From the NCBI GenBank assembly GCA_947044365.1, contig OX345649.1:2102430-2166429 (forward strand): a DNA stretch of 64,000 nt, given 5' to 3'. This document shows positions 38,431 to 48,094 of the stretch, piece after piece (within the stretch, counting starts at the first letter, position 1; every line of letters begins with the position of its first letter). The notes under the pieces were generated by a model, which had not been told where the DNA came from, ran no database searches, and saw only the letters and a list, made by a program, of their open reading frames with translations. This DNA comes from Petrosia ficiformis. Taxonomy: Eukaryota; Porifera; Demospongiae; Haplosclerida; Petrosiidae. Made by a program: the position numbers and the translations under genes.

Positions 38431-38901
38431 TTACTTCATCTGCTTCTGTTTTCTCTTCTTACTTTGTGAATGAAACTTATGTGAAACTTCTCTTAAACCT
38501 CTACCCATGCGATCAGGCTCTTGACTCATTGTTGAACACTGAGAGTGTGTATCACTAAACTCATCTACTGAATCATGAAGAGACAAGTCCTCTTGAAATA
38601 GTTCACTATCATACTTGTTTGGATTGTTTGCAGCATGAGAAGTGACAGAAGAGCGAGAAAACAGACGATCAGAGTCCATAAATTTTTTCCTCTTTCTTTC
38701 TGGTTTGTTTTGTGACCTCAATTGGCTTTGATAACCTTCCCACCCCTTCACTACATTTCCATAAACTAAAGTATCTTCCAAGTAGCTACCTTCAAAAGCA
38801 TAAATTTGCCTCTCTAAATTAGCCAAACTCTCTGAAAGTTCACTTTTGCGCTTCAACAACTCTGCTAATTCAGCTCTAGTATCAAGTTGATTAGACGACA
38901 T
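38431..38901 (-). CDS. MEAF6: MYST/Esa1-associated factor 6
   Basis: Single uninterrupted frame of 156 residues. MEAF6 (Eaf6) is a small coiled-coil subunit of the NuA4/TIP60, HBO1 and MOZ/MORF histone acetyltransferase complexes in the nucleus. The near-invariant block '[15 protein letters not shown]' followed by '[11 protein letters not shown]' and '[10 protein letters not shown]' identifies it, and the C-terminus is Lys-rich ('KKRKQK'). The frame is open further upstream, but the first Met at the family's usual distance from '[10 protein letters not shown]' (ATG 38901) is preferred. No intron interrupts the coding region, unlike most neighbours. The ATG lies 166 bases past the MRPS33 stop on the same strand. 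Confidence 0.93.
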   Translation of the reverse strand: MSSNQLDTRAELAELLKRKSELSESLANLERQIYAFEGSYLEDTLVYGNVVKGWEGYQSQLRSQNKPERKRKKFMDSDRLFSRSSVTSHAANNPNKYDSELFQEDLSLHDSVDEFSDTHSQCSTMSQEPDRMGRGLREVSHKFHSQSKKRKQKQMK

Positions 38902-38978
38902 CTTTACCTGGTAAACATATACCCACACCCATGGCCACACCCTGAAATGTTCACGCCCTCTCATGATAATAATGCAGT

Positions 38979-38981
38979 GTC

Positions 38982-39035
<54 letters not shown>

Positions 39036-39056
39036 TGATGATGATGATGATAATAA
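38979..39056. repeat. (AAT)n followed by (GAT)n microsatellite
   Basis: About 18 AAT units then five or six GAT units, between MRPS33 and MEAF6. Confidence 0.95.
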
Positions 39057-39066
39057 TAAGCAGTGT

Positions 39067-40572
39067 CTACTTTCCTTTTTTTGCTCTTTTTCCTTGACCT
39101 GTATAAACAATATTCGAATGCTATACAACACAATGTGTATCTGTATAGATTCAGATTTACAGACTAGATATAGATAAAGAATATAAATACATAATTATGA
39201 TGCACATATAATGTATGTGCTGTTTTATATAGTATGACTATAGCAACCACTTTTAGTTATAGTTATAGTATGCCTGGTTTCTCAAGCTTTTAGTTTATAA
39301 TTAACTAAAATGATATTAGGCTTAATAAAAGGGTTTTGGTTTTAGTTAACTAAAACAACACTAGTCTATCATTAATTTGTTACTGAAATATTCTGTTAAT
39401 TTGGAAGTAATTGCAATGTTTTTTCAACAAAATTAATAATGATAACTATGACCATAATTATGGCATTAACTACTGAAGTACATAATAGTTAATTAAGTAC
39501 TGATGAAAAATACATGTGCAGTCAAGTCGACAACAACACAGAAGTGATTAGTTATCAAGATGACAACTCATCTGGTATAAATACATTCTTTCACCGTATG
39601 ATGTGTAGAAAAGTCATGTTTCATAATTTCCCAATTCCCATACAAAATCGTTACTGATACCAGAAATAACACTTTTGATCACCTTCCTAATCATATATTA
39701 TGGATAACATAATCAATATAAATACACAAGACAAAAAGATGTTTTTGTTCATATTCTTATAAATTTGTAGTTTTAATTAATTAATCAAAACAAAAGATTT
39801 ATCTAAACTAACATGTGACAACAAACTTGTCACAGCCACTCTCAGGATTAAAGTACCAATGAACTATTACATGTACAATGTTGTATTACATACCACTGAA
39901 TCACAATAAATTGTTAACTAATAATTATACACTATAACTTTCAGAAAATGTCTTGTTCAGAAAAAGTACTGTCATGAAACATTAAATTTTAGTTATCTAA
40001 GCAAAATTCTTCACAAAAATATTATGTTTGCAACGTGAAATGTGGAATTAAAGTAATATACAAGCAAAAAGACAGAAGAAAAGCCTGTTTCAAACAACCT
40101 GGTCACTCAGTAGAGTAATGGTGATAGAACAATATGGAAGAAGGACATCCTTCTAAGATAAATCAGAGAGCAAATGTATAGCTACTCTTGTCAACAAAAG
40201 GAAAGACAGCTCATGAATTTCACTCAGGCATGCTATAAACAGGACATTTAATTAATGTTAGATGAATAACTTTGATGTTTATTTTGTAGATGAATACTTT
40301 ATACTTTTTGTTTTGTAATGTACACACTATAAAATATAAAAATACTTTAAACTATAGGTACACCTTTCACAATAATGTTGTATTTCCTTGCAAAGGTCTG
40401 GACCCAAAGAAGGCTACCAGGGGCTTATTCAAAATTAGGGTGGGTGGTATGATTTCCATTGTTCATGTAGGGGGGTGTGGGGCCATGCTCTACAAGGAAA
40501 ATTTCGATTTTGTACATAAAAAAAATGGCAATGTGGTTCAATCTGGGAGTTGTTATTGTTATAACAGCTCCT

Positions 40573-40609
<37 letters not shown>

Positions 40610-43605
40610 TACGTATTCCAAATACTACTTGATACTAAGTATAAATGAATACCTATCTTGCTAGAGCTGGAAGTAATTCTAGGGTTGTTTTAAGCACCAT
40701 CAAAAAGTCATTATCATGTGGGTGTGTGTGCTGGCTCCCTCATCCCCACTAGATCTGCCACTGGCTATAAAGCTGAAACTTTGCATGGAGCTTGATTCAG
40801 TTAACTCTTAAATAAGTTTAATATTTAATAACTCATGATGATCTCAAAGGAAAAGTTGTCATTAAAGAAATTGTCACACAAGATAATGCATGGCTAATTA
40901 AAATTTATATTAATTTCAGTTTATTATCGATACTAGAATGCTTGTTAATAGCTAATCCTTAATGTGTATATATGTGTGCCAAGCAAATGTGTTTGTTAGA
41001 ATTTATGGTCGTAAAAGAAAAGATACTTTACAATAGGAGATACTGGCTTAGTTGGCAAACACAAAGTTTGGGTGGGTCAATTACTTACATTTGTAAAATT
41101 TGATGTCAATTAAGTTATACAAACACTGTAGGACCACATTACTCATACAAGTACTTAATATCACAGAAAACACAGAAAATTAAAGGTAGACTGGAATTTG
41201 CAACATATTAGGGACTGTTCCTATAAACTTTTTAATTTAGAAAATAATTACAGTAGTACAGTGTCATGTTAAACTGATTTGAAGAACATTGTCTATGCAA
41301 GACTTACTCTGAATTGCAGAGCATTAAGATAATATGTAGGTAAGCTAGCAATATTTGCACACAAGTAATTATAAATGTTCATCATATAGGAAGGAACCCC
41401 TACTCAAGTGTAATTATGTTTATCTTATGATCTCAGCCATGCTTACTGATGTGTATGTAATAGCTATGGTCAGTGATAGCAGGTTTAGCTAGTTGTAATG
41501 GTGCTCACAAAAATCTGTATACAACCTGACATAAAACATTTACCTTTAGAAGGAGCTCCTTTACCTCTGGCTTTTCTTTGTGCTTGCATTGCCTCTGCAA
41601 AGTCCTAAAAGGCAAAAATCATTATTTCACTTACTTCACAATAAACAATAGACTGAAGTACAATTGAACTGTGCTAAACATGTTTTTTTTTTCATTCCCC
41701 AACTGTGCTTGCATATTGCTCCCAACCTGCATACTACAATCAGTAGATTGCATGAAATATTTAGTATCAGTTCCTAAAATGATTTTGTTGATGTAACAAT
41801 ACAAGATATCGCATCTTTTTAAAAAAATTTTTACTAATACAATGAATATCAGAATGAATACAAGAGGATGGATATGTGATATCTTGGTATTATGTGTATA
41901 AACTATTCATATGTTTTTTGGTAACAAAAACAAGCGTCTAAATTTAGTAAATCCCTGGTTGGATTTACAATTTTGCCATATCAGCTGAAAAATCTTTCAG
42001 GTGTTGTCACAGGCACACATAGATATTTCAGAAAACATTAGAAAGAATGGGAAACACTTCTTAATTAGCCTTCATCACTTCAGAGGATCTTCTTCTGGTT
42101 CTGAAGTTGTTAGTTCATATACAAGGCTGGAGAGCCATATTAAATACAATGTTATCTCAATGAACTGAGCATTTTTGTGACAAAATGGGCATCATCACAA
42201 CAAATGAAGAAAGTTTGAGAGGCAGTTATAAATAATAACACATTATTTCAATATTTTCATTGTAGGTATCGGTATTGATTAGTATTGATAACTAATATTG
42301 TAATAAATGTACTAATAATGTCGTTTCTTATGATCCTTTAAAGCTTTTTCAATACTCACAAAATTAATATCAAGAAATGCTCATTTTCATATAATAATCA
42401 GATACTTGAAGGCAGATATAATATCGGATTGGTATCGATTATCACTAGATATCTCAAGTCAATATTTCGAAAGATGCTACTAAGGCATACTGGATAATAA
42501 CTGTTATAATACACTATATACTAAATAGATTCTCAGAAATATATTAATAGTTAATAAATATTTTATTCTATGATATGAATACTGGTAGATAATAGATATT
42601 GGTGTTCTAAGTAACATAAATAAGGAAGAACATTCATGAATAAACCTGTATTCTATTATACTAGCAGACTTACTAAATGTTCATCTCTGTATAATCCCAA
42701 AGATCGCAGTTTTAAAGTGAGGGAATTATATTTGTCTATTGGAGGGTAATAGTTGATAAGTTCCTTTCTCCATGGCCTCTGAGCAAAATACTTCACAACC
42801 TTATACTGACTAAATGGAGACAACATAATATACGCAAGTACCAAATGGAAAAGTGCATAAACTTTACACATTTTGGAACATTTCTAACTGGTTATTAGTA
42901 GCTCATGAGTGCATTCTTTGTGCCACACCCATTAAATGATCATGACCCAAAAACAACGTAACTTCCATAACTACATATATAACATGTATATCACACAAGC
43001 AAAAGCTTGTGTAGTGATCATTTAAGGTTGGCCAAAAAAAGGAAAACAATAAACTAACCAGCCATATATTCCACTAAGCACACCGACAATTATTATTGGA
43101 GACAATACTATATCTTAGCTTAGACTACACTAAATTTTGTAAATAAAAATTTATAATTTTGTCCTAATTAAAAATTAACATTTGTTTGGAGTGAACTCTA
43201 TTCATTAGCTTGATGACATTAAACATTCACCTCTGAATTAACCTACTGTATCTTACACATTCTCTGAGGTAACTACAACGAAGGGCAACAGATCAATACA
43301 CAATATATACTTATATTGGTGATAACATCATAATTGTAATTAGGGCAAGCTTGAGCGATACCCATTTAGTATAGTCTACTTTGAATGAACTACATTTGTT
43401 TCTTTTTTTCTTTTGCAACAGGAGGTGTAGGCCCTAGTTTGACTCCACCTCTGTTATCTATTTTTCTTTTTATAACACAAACTTCCTTGGAGCTAAAGGT
43501 CCCTGGTTGAAATTCTTCTGACAACATAAATGCGAATGTTTTGAAGCTGAAGGTCTGTAACCTTTTTACCATCTTCATAGCATACCCACGTGTTATTTCA
43601 GCCAT
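39067..43605 (-). CDS. MRPS33: Mitochondrial small-subunit ribosomal protein mS33
   Basis: Four exons: 43605-43523, 42809-42674, 41604-41544 and 39098-39067, 312 coding bases (103 aa; human about 106). It is a protein of the mitochondrial ribosome small subunit. Key matches: N-terminal 'YAMKM' (human YAFRM), 'KVVKYF', 'LRSLGLYRDEH', and the basic end 'KGQGKRAKKGK'. The phase-2 junction TT|T between exons 1 and 2 uses donor GTCAGA; this is the only in-phase choice that keeps the family length, so exon 1 is the least certain. The last exon is only 32 bases and lies 2445 bases beyond the third. The conserved FGE motif of the N-terminal region is not recognisable. Intron 3 (39099-41543) contains (AT)n and repeat debris but no other gene that I could see. 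Confidence 0.85.
40579..40609. repeat. (AT)n microsatellite
   Basis: About 15 AT units in MRPS33 intron 3. Confidence 0.85.
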
Positions 43606-44309
43606 ATGCGTGCTAAAAAGACTTATAATTATATTCTATAGTAGTAGATAAGAATGTATGCAGTTTGAGTTTAAAATGACATTTTTCAACTCAGTTTAGA
43701 ATACAGCGAGCCATTAGTCTAGAATAGCCAAACCTCTGCAGAAAGACAGGAGGACATGAGGATATATGTGTACTATCATTTGTACTGTTGCAGCTCAATC
43801 AGACTGCAGGAAATTTATCATACGATCATGGTGGAATGATGACATAATAATTCGGCATTGGTTGCACAACATTTTTTATTGATGATAAGTATTAATTTAC
43901 AATATTCATGATGTTATTATGCTAATTTGCTCCAGCACAAATGATAGTATATATACGTAATGTCTTCAAAACAGTCTGGTTATGCCAGACTTATCAGTCT
44001 GATGTTTGATTCATAACAGAGAAATGTAATAGGGTAACAGTTTAGGAAACGAATTACATAAATCCATGAAATTAATTAACTCTCATCATAGTCTCATGTC
44101 AAATGTAGTATATACATGTGTATAGACTATAGGATAATTTGTTGTATTATTTGCCGCATTGGCTGCAGAGTTAATTTAGTTCTTATTTGCCACACAAAGA
44201 CTCACGATTTAGTTGTTTTTCGGACTACCTCACCAAATATCCTAGCACTTAACCTTCCCATTCTGTAGGAAATACTCATTATTATACATCAACTTGAGCT
44301 TAAATTATT
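43606..44309. other. Divergent spacer between MRPS33 and the SLF2-like gene
   Basis: 704 bases between the ATG of MRPS33 (-) and that of the next gene (+), hence a probable shared bidirectional promoter region. No gene and no strong motif were seen. Confidence 0.6.
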
Positions 44310-45977
44310 ATGGGTGTGGTTAACACTAGTTATTTTTCCATGTGTGCAAATATGTCCGTTTCTCCTGAGTACTTGGACTCACCCCCACCAAAAATCGAAA
44401 AGGTGAAGGATGAATCAAGTGATGAAGAAGATGATCTTCCACCGTTACCATCTAGTCTTGGTACCCCACAAAAACCAATGATTGACAGCCTACAAACTAA
44501 CCAGGCTAGTTGTTCTGTAAGCTACCTAACAGCTCCTTCCCATACCTTGAGTCCATTATCTATTTCACCAAATAAAACAGTCAGTTTGAAGAAAGATAAA
44601 GAAGAAAATGTAAAACAATCAGACCTGCTTGACAAACTGCACAGCAAAATAGCTCGGATTTCTAAACGACAAGAAATAGATGACAAAGTTACTGATTTAA
44701 TAACACGAAAGGGAGGCATAATGTCTATATTAAGACAGGCAGAAACTGATGTATCTTCAACCACAGACAATGAGTTAGACGATTCACATAGTAACAATTC
44801 ATCAGATAATGTTTTTATTCCGTATGAAACTGAAATTAATCTACCACCTGGCCTGCCATTTTTTGTTCGTCCTCCAGATTTGAAAGCAGAAATTGGTTTT
44901 CCTTCTATTGAGGATGAGTCGATGTCAATTTCATTTCAAACCATTGTGAATGGCTTGTATAACGTTACAAATTTTGCAATAGGTCGACAATTGGTTTTCT
45001 TGTTTGGATCAAAACCTTGTCCCAAGTCTGTCATCTTGTGGTTATTGGATGTTTGCTGCTTATCTGAAACTCTTGATGTCAGACATATAGCATACACTAC
45101 TTTAGTCCAACTTACCTCTCGATGTGAGTCCATTTCCAGTCCTATTACAACTAAAGATATCACCACACTACTATCGAAACTTGGAGCAGTTGAGATTCGA
45201 ACAGTGGACAAAACTGTATATTTTCCAAGCCCACAAAATCGAGACTTAATCTTAAACTCAGTGTGTTATGTTTGTGAGATTGTGTCTATGATTTTCAATC
45301 TTTTCCCATCAGAGCATTGTGATGTGTTGCTTGTAAAAGAGCTTACACTGCTTCTACTGCGCATTGCTTTGGATCCAGTAGTTTGTTGGAGCAAGAGGTG
45401 TTTTGATGTGGTGCAGTGTCTTAAGTCTGTTACAGATGTAATAAGTATCGAAGACTGGACTGCTCTACAAGATGAAATTATAGTTGAGTATGTTCATATT
45501 GTTGATAATTACCAAAATCGTATGCACTTGGTGGAAATGTTGTCCACTTCATCTCCACGGCTTAACACATTACAGCATAGGATGGCAAAGCAATTTTTGA
45601 TGAATATTACTAATACCTTAGAACTAAACTCCACAATAAATGCTGAGTTTGCAATCTGTGTAGTTAGTCATTACTTACAAAAGAAGACGGATAATATTAA
45701 CTATATTGAGCTTCACTGTTGTATGAAAATGTTGTCTATTGTACTTAAATCTCCTGAAATGTGTTGGATAAATGCTGACAGGAAGAATGCTTTTGTACTT
45801 CATCTGTCACATTTAGTCACAAAGATCAAAGATAATATTCCTGGACTAGCTCTACAGAGAGGACCGGTTAAAGATTTTATGATCTGGATGAAATTAGAAT
45901 TACAACAGGAAGATGATTACAGTGGAGGATTAAAACAAATGAATATGTTCGATTACTGTGTAAACGATAGTCAATAA
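44310..45977 (+). CDS. 555-residue protein, candidate SLF2/FAM178-family (SMC5/6 localisation) factor
   Basis: One uninterrupted frame with no introns. The N-terminal about 200 residues are acidic, Ser-rich and low in structure ('SSDEEDDLPPLPSS', 'RKGGIMSILRQAE'). From about residue 180 the sequence becomes regularly helical ('LPPGLPFFVRPPDL', 'LTLLLLRIALDP', 'LVEMLSTSSPRLNTLQHRMA'). The order of a disordered N-terminus, a proline-rich lead-in and a helical domain with a 'LV..L....R...L+...A..F' stretch recalls the FAM178 domain of SLF2, which recruits SMC5/6 to DNA lesions. I am unsure of the family; that it is a real gene is clear from length and codon regularity. The start may instead be Met15 (44352), 'MSVSPEYLDSPPP'. 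Confidence 0.55.
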   Translation: MGVVNTSYFSMCANMSVSPEYLDSPPPKIEKVKDESSDEEDDLPPLPSSLGTPQKPMIDSLQTNQASCSVSYLTAPSHTLSPLSISPNKTVSLKKDKEENVKQSDLLDKLHSKIARISKRQEIDDKVTDLITRKGGIMSILRQAETDVSSTTDNELDDSHSNNSSDNVFIPYETEINLPPGLPFFVRPPDLKAEIGFPSIEDESMSISFQTIVNGLYNVTNFAIGRQLVFLFGSKPCPKSVILWLLDVCCLSETLDVRHIAYTTLVQLTSRCESISSPITTKDITTLLSKLGAVEIRTVDKTVYFPSPQNRDLILNSVCYVCEIVSMIFNLFPSEHCDVLLVKELTLLLLRIALDPVVCWSKRCFDVVQCLKSVTDVISIEDWTALQDEIIVEYVHIVDNYQNRMHLVEMLSTSSPRLNTLQHRMAKQFLMNITNTLELNSTINAEFAICVVSHYLQKKTDNINYIELHCCMKMLSIVLKSPEMCWINADRKNAFVLHLSHLVTKIKDNIPGLALQRGPVKDFMIWMKLELQQEDDYSGGLKQMNMFDYCVNDSQ

Positions 45978-46205
45978 TTTTAATTATCTCTAGATAAGCA
46001 ATTATAATTTTAAGGGTAGGAGGTGTATTATTTGTGAGTAAACAGCTATTTCACATACTGTAATATAAAAATTAGTTTCTGTTCAAGTCGTGTTTGTTGA
46101 TCAGCACATCAATCAAGTTGCTAAACTTTATCAGTAACACATGATTCATTTATTAAAGACAGCAAAATTGTATTTTCATAATCTGATCATGATAACAAAA
46201 TATTC
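45978..46205. other. Short convergent 3' spacer
   Basis: 228 bases between the stop of the SLF2-like gene and the stop of the class C GPCR. No feature beyond AT-rich sequence. Confidence 0.6.
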
Positions 46206-47229
46206 TTATGAGAGTGTTTGAGTTGTTGGATTAAAGTGCTTGAGTTGTGAAAATGACGACTGAGTGTATGTTGGTGTCGTTAACACGCTATCACCTTTGG
46301 GATCTTTGTAGAGCATTACCATCTGGGGACGAAAATCATTTGTTTGGGTTTATGACTATAATTATATATTATATACATCAAACTACCTTTGGTATGAAAG
46401 TCAGTGCAAGAAATGTAGTTGCATCAATCCAAATGCATCTGGCAAACAATCCACTGTATACATTTGGATAGCTTCCTAACAACAGTGCAGTCATTCCAAT
46501 TATTACTGTCAAAATTGATGTTATGTACACTGTTCCAGTTACATAGAATCGATCATTGAAAACTGGAATTTTTATTTTATGTAATCTGAAGGTCAAATAA
46601 AATGTTACAATATGTATAAGAAGCTTGTATACAATAGTGAGTACAAATCTAATCACAAAAAACACTGAAAATCCACAAGAATAAAACATAAAGCACAGAT
46701 GCAAACCGTCTGCCTGAAAAGAATGATAATTATTGTTGTTTCAATGAGCTATGAATATTTAGATTATTTACCCTGGGTAAGTCTGTTCTTTCCTTGTTTG
46801 ACTGTAAGCCTACACTAGAAAATAAGCTTTCCAAAACAATGAAAACTGCATAAATAATGGATCAGGAAGCATTATGATGAAAACCAACAATATCAAGTGC
46901 TTGTCTGTCACTGCCTGAAAATTACAATATATATATGTATATTATATAGTGTGATGGTGACGTCATCCGTTTGATGTGGTGAGTTCTATATATTGTATAT
47001 AGACCTTCCATGTGCACACTATGCAGGAGATGTCACTATCATACAATATATTGTATATAGTATGCTAACAGGCCCTATATACTGCATATAGGACCCTCAT
47101 TTTGTGTTCCTCGGATATGATATAGCCCTCACAGGCTCGGGGTATATCATATCCTCAGACACAAAACTCAGGTCCTATATTATGTATATAGGACCTGTTA
47201 GCATACTATATATATTACATATAATTATA

Positions 47230-47284
<55 letters not shown>

Positions 47285-47828
47285 CTTTTTAGCATGAGAT
47301 GGGTTATGAAAAATGTAGTAGATCCTCCATAACTTGGCAAGTTGAACAACAAAACAAAGGTTGTGTCCAAGTAAGCTAATGCAGATTGCCCGTATCTTTG
47401 AAAACAAAATTTTTTTATAAAAACAATGAAGTTTCATAAGACTCTCCATGCACTTTATATTAATATTACTAACTGGACACAGTATCTGTAGAGATAATTC
47501 ATATTCCGAAGGAATGGAGTAACATATCATTGCAATTGACAGGAAGAGAACACACCAGCTATATTGAGATAATTGAGATTAGGGCTTGTGAGCTTAACGA
47601 TCCTATATAATAGAAAAAATTGGTAGGCCTAAATGCCAGAACAAAATTAATTGATTACTTCTTATTTCTGAAAATCAAATTAAACAGCAGACATATAACT
47701 GCAAACAACATCTCAAGCACAGCAAAAATGCACACAACATAAAACATTGGCCAGGCAGTAGTAGTAGTTAATACAACTGATATACTACTATTCTCATCTT
47801 CTTCATTATACTCACTGCAATTAGCCAT
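46206..47828 (-). CDS. Class C (GABA-B-like) G-protein-coupled receptor, short ectodomain, frame break in TM2 region
   Basis: Exons: 47828-47659 (TM1, 'WPMFYVVCIFAVLE'), 47602-47474 (loop 1/TM2), 47395-47285 (TM3, 'LAKLWRIYYIF'), 46914-46847 (TM4), 46814-46772, 46713-46387 (TM5-TM7, 'PVFNDRFY', 'ALTFIPK') and 46322-46206 (tail, stop TAA). The loop-1 signature 'KLTSPNLNYL' and TM3 'K.WRIY.IF' are diagnostic for class C receptors. In the second exon the frame of 'SPNLNYLNIAG' does not continue into 'FLSIAMICYS'; one extra base or two missing bases would explain it. TM4 needs a 32-base intron (46846-46815) to avoid a stop. The ectodomain is only about 30 residues, with no Venus-flytrap domain, because HPS1 ends 267 bases upstream. 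Either a decaying copy or an unusual minimal receptor. Confidence 0.72.
47059..47207. mobile_element. 149-base hairpin (about 70-base inverted arms) in the GPCR intron
   Basis: 'AGTATGCTAACAGG' at the left and 'CCTGTTAGCATACT' at the right start two arms that match imperfectly along nearly their whole length ('GGATATGATATA' / 'TATATCATATCC' near the loop). Probable foldback MITE; a structured RNA is an alternative. Confidence 0.75.
47230..47281. repeat. (CA)n-(TA)n compound microsatellite
   Basis: About nine CA units followed by about 15 TA units, ending at the donor side of the GPCR TM3 exon. Confidence 0.9.
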
Positions 47829-48094
47829 AATTATTTTTGTTGTTTCTAAATTGAATTTGAAAGTTTATTGAAAGCATAAATAGATGATGTTTACTGAAAT
47901 TCATTATCAGATAAGATCATAATTAAAATATACTCAGATGACAATAAAATGCAGAAACCAAAATTAATCAATGAACTGCACATTGTCAGCAATAATCACC
48001 AATTATCAATACTGATAATAAAAAGAAAGAAACAATAATTCAGGATATAAATTCATATAATTATTAAAAAAGGAATGATTCATACTAATTAAAG
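47829..48094. other. Short spacer between HPS1 stop and GPCR start
   Basis: 266 AT-rich bases. Same-strand spacing this tight leaves little room for a separate GPCR promoter. No exon seen. Confidence 0.6.

Noticed and set aside
43586..43612. Alternative 27-base internal exon for MRPS33
   Set aside because: It would keep phase but would drop the conserved 'YA.(K/R)M' N-terminal motif. The longer exon 43605-43523 keeps it and gives the family length.
46815..46889. Longer intron of about 70 bases at the GPCR TM4 exon
   Set aside because: It also keeps phase and has an ordinary length, but removes almost all of TM4, so the 32-base intron or a broken gene is preferred.
47534..47602. 40-base intron removing 'KLTSPNLNYL' to repair the GPCR frame
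   Set aside because: It would delete the most diagnostic class C loop-1 motif; an indel or sequencing error is the simpler explanation.
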